A stretch of DNA of 6,751 nt from Actinomycetota bacterium. Lineage in GTDB: Bacteria > Actinomycetota > Thermoleophilia > RBG-16-64-13. Below are positions 5,703 through 6,751 of this stretch, one piece after another. The notes beneath the pieces were generated by a model that saw nothing but the letters and a program-made list of their open reading frames with translations, had not been told where the DNA came from and did not search any database. Position 1 is the first letter of the stretch. Each line of letters begins with the position of its first letter. Where the stretch lies: assembly GCA_003157225.1 (NCBI GenBank), contig PMIZ01000119.1, positions 199-6,949 of the forward strand, written 5' to 3'. The translations under genes were made by a program, and so were the position numbers.

Positions 5703-5732
5703 AATATAAGCAAAGCCACGAGGCGAGTGCAA
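5703..5732 (-). promoter_or_regulatory. Sigma70-type promoter of the ferredoxin gene
   Basis: On the minus strand TTGCAC (5732-5727) and TATATT (5708-5703) are separated by 18 bases. The -10 matches five of six consensus bases and the -35 begins with TTG. Transcription would start near 5696, leaving about 27 bases of leader with the ribosome site. The local AT-rich patch stands out in GC-rich surroundings. This is the best promoter in the window. Confidence 0.5.
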
Positions 5733-5760
5733 GCTGGCGTTGTCGCTATTTACGAGTCCC

Positions 5761-6751
5761 CTACTCCCGAGCCGGGAGACAGGCGCGGCTCGGCCCGGGG
5801 TCTTCCAGAAGCAGAGTCGGAGGATCGCCTCCGGCTGCTCGCGAGGCCGCGATCCACGCCTGGGGTAATGCTACCCCTCGGGGGTCGTGGCCAAGCACGG
5901 TTCCGATGAAGGAGGCCCAGGCCCGCGGAGTGGCGTCCACCGGATCGTATCCGCCTCCGCCGACGATGAGCCAGCGCCCCGAACAGCAGTGATGCACGAG
6001 ATCATGGATGCGGCTGGCCAGCCGCGGATAGACGGCGAGCGTGGCGTTGAGATCGGTGAGCGGGTCGGCGTGGTGGGTGTCGGCGCCGATCTGGGTGAGG
6101 AGAATATCGGGGGCGAAGGTTTCGAGAGCCGGGACGACCACCTGCTCCAGCGCGTCCAGAATGTCGTTGTCGCCCGCGCCCGGCTCCAGAGGCACGTTGA
6201 TGCACGCCCCTTCACCCTCCCCCGAGCCGGTCTCATCCACGCCACCAGTGCCGGGGAAGAGGTAGCGACCAGATTCGTGGATGGAGATGGTGAGCACGCG
6301 CGGATCATTGTAGAAAGCGGCTTGGACGCCGTCGCCGTGGTGGGCGTCAAGATCCAGGTAGGCGACGCGCCGGCCCGACTCGAGAGCCAAGGCTATGGCC
6401 GCGGCGGAGTCGTTGTAGATGCAGAAGCCGGAAGCCCGAGCCTTGTGCGCATGGTGTTGCCCGCCCGCCGGGCTGTAGGCGTGGTCGGCGAGGTCCTCGA
6501 GAAGGGCGCACATTCCCTGAATGGTCGCACCGGTGTAGAGAGCGGCCGCATCGTGCATCTGCGGGAAGATCGGGTCGTCGGGGGTGCCCAGGCCGTACAA
6601 GCTGAGGTCCGTGCGAGGGCGTTCTCCGCGAGCGATGGCCTGGGCCTGTTGGACGGCCTGGACGTACGGATAGGTGTGGACCGCGAGCAATTCGGAGAGA
6701 GTGGCAAAGCGCGGCGGCACGATTTGGATGCCGGGAGACGCGAGCCAGTGG
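5761..6751 (-). CDS. acuC: AcuC-type histone deacetylase family protein, 5' end missing
   Basis: About 330 residues are present, read from base 6750 to TAG at 5763-5761. AcuC proteins have roughly 380, so the first 40-60 are off the window. Members of this class I zinc deacetylase family remove acetyl groups from lysines; in Bacillus AcuC acts on acetyl-CoA synthetase. Counting from base 6750, GGQHHA at 96-101 carries the active-site His pair. DLDAHHGDG at 133-141 carries zinc ligands Asp135 and His137, and GADTHHADPL at 222-231 carries the third ligand Asp224. GGGGYDP at 264-270 carries the catalytic Tyr268. HESGRYLFPGTG at 158-169 is also characteristic. All expected catalytic residues are intact. 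A GTG at 6720 is not the true start, because the homologous sequence (SPGIQIVPPRFAT) continues upstream of it. Alternatives within the family are an acetylpolyamine amidohydrolase, but the length and motifs favour AcuC. The target protein is not evident here. The ferredoxin gene follows 91 bases downstream with its own promoter. Confidence 0.5.
   Translation of the reverse strand, partial: HWLASPGIQIVPPRFATLSELLAVHTYPYVQAVQQAQAIARGERPRTDLSLYGLGTPDDPIFPQMHDAAALYTGATIQGMCALLEDLADHAYSPAGGQHHAHKARASGFCIYNDSAAAIALALESGRRVAYLDLDAHHGDGVQAAFYNDPRVLTISIHESGRYLFPGTGGVDETGSGEGEGACINVPLEPGAGDNDILDALEQVVVPALETFAPDILLTQIGADTHHADPLTDLNATLAVYPRLASRIHDLVHHCCSGRWLIVGGGGYDPVDATPRAWASFIGTVLGHDPRGVALPQAWIAASRAAGGDPPTLLLEDPGPSRACLPARE

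Noticed and set aside
5670..5732. Longer ferredoxin start at 5732
   Set aside because: It would place the promoter and ribosome site inside the coding region, and ferredoxins begin close to the first cysteine. ATG 5669 has an ideal ribosome site.
505..6751. GNAT acetyltransferase and AcuC deacetylase as an acetylation pair like AcuA/AcuC
   Set aside because: They are about 5 kb apart, on opposite strands, with unrelated genes between. Adjacency, the basis for such a link, is absent.

Overview
This window is high-GC DNA from a bacterial chromosome. It carries eight recognisable genes and one decayed gene. The [4Fe-4S] ferredoxin, the iron-sulfur aldo/keto reductase tail, the small sulfite-oxidase-like enzyme and the DUF5658 membrane protein, together with strong AGGAGG ribosome sites and GTG/TTG starts, fit a high-GC, probably anaerobic or facultative actinobacterial lineage (Coriobacteriia/Thermoleophilia-like). 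That placement is inference from gene content. No rRNA, tRNA, CRISPR array, insertion sequence or phage gene is visible.

Layout, left to right. (1) 1-323, plus: the C-terminal end of an aldo/keto reductase with ferredoxin-type cysteines, whose stop codon lies in the loop of a perfect 10-bp GC-rich inverted repeat. (2) 505-966, plus: a GNAT acetyltransferase. (3) 1045-1887, minus: a stand-alone SagB/ThcOx-type FMN nitroreductase-fold oxidase. (4) 1985-2707, plus, divergent from SagB: a major facilitator (MFS) transporter pseudogene with three single-base losses, which stops after about six membrane helices. (5) 2726-3193, plus: a DUF5658 three-helix membrane protein, possibly read from a leaderless transcript. 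(6) 3211-4755, minus, convergent with DUF5658: a membrane protein with GGDEF and HD-GYP domains, predicted to make, sense or break down cyclic di-GMP. (7) 4801-5370, minus: a cytoplasmic sulfite-oxidase-fold molybdopterin enzyme. (8) 5481-5669, minus: a 62-residue [4Fe-4S] ferredoxin with its own promoter and downstream terminator candidate. (9) 5761-6751, minus: an AcuC-type zinc deacetylase that runs off the right edge.

The genes do not form one obvious pathway. The sulfite-oxidase-like gene and the GGDEF/HD-GYP gene are co-oriented and close enough to be co-transcribed. Ferredoxin looks like its own transcription unit. Redox chemistry is the common thread (aldo/keto reductase, FMN oxidase, molybdoenzyme, ferredoxin), but nothing shows that these proteins are partners. 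No gene-free stretch exceeds 300 bases; the longest is 324-504. I find no convincing undescribed multi-gene system. The best leads are the decayed MFS gene, the GGDQF signature and unusual start of the c-di-GMP protein, the possible leaderless DUF5658 gene, and symmetric elements in two promoter regions.
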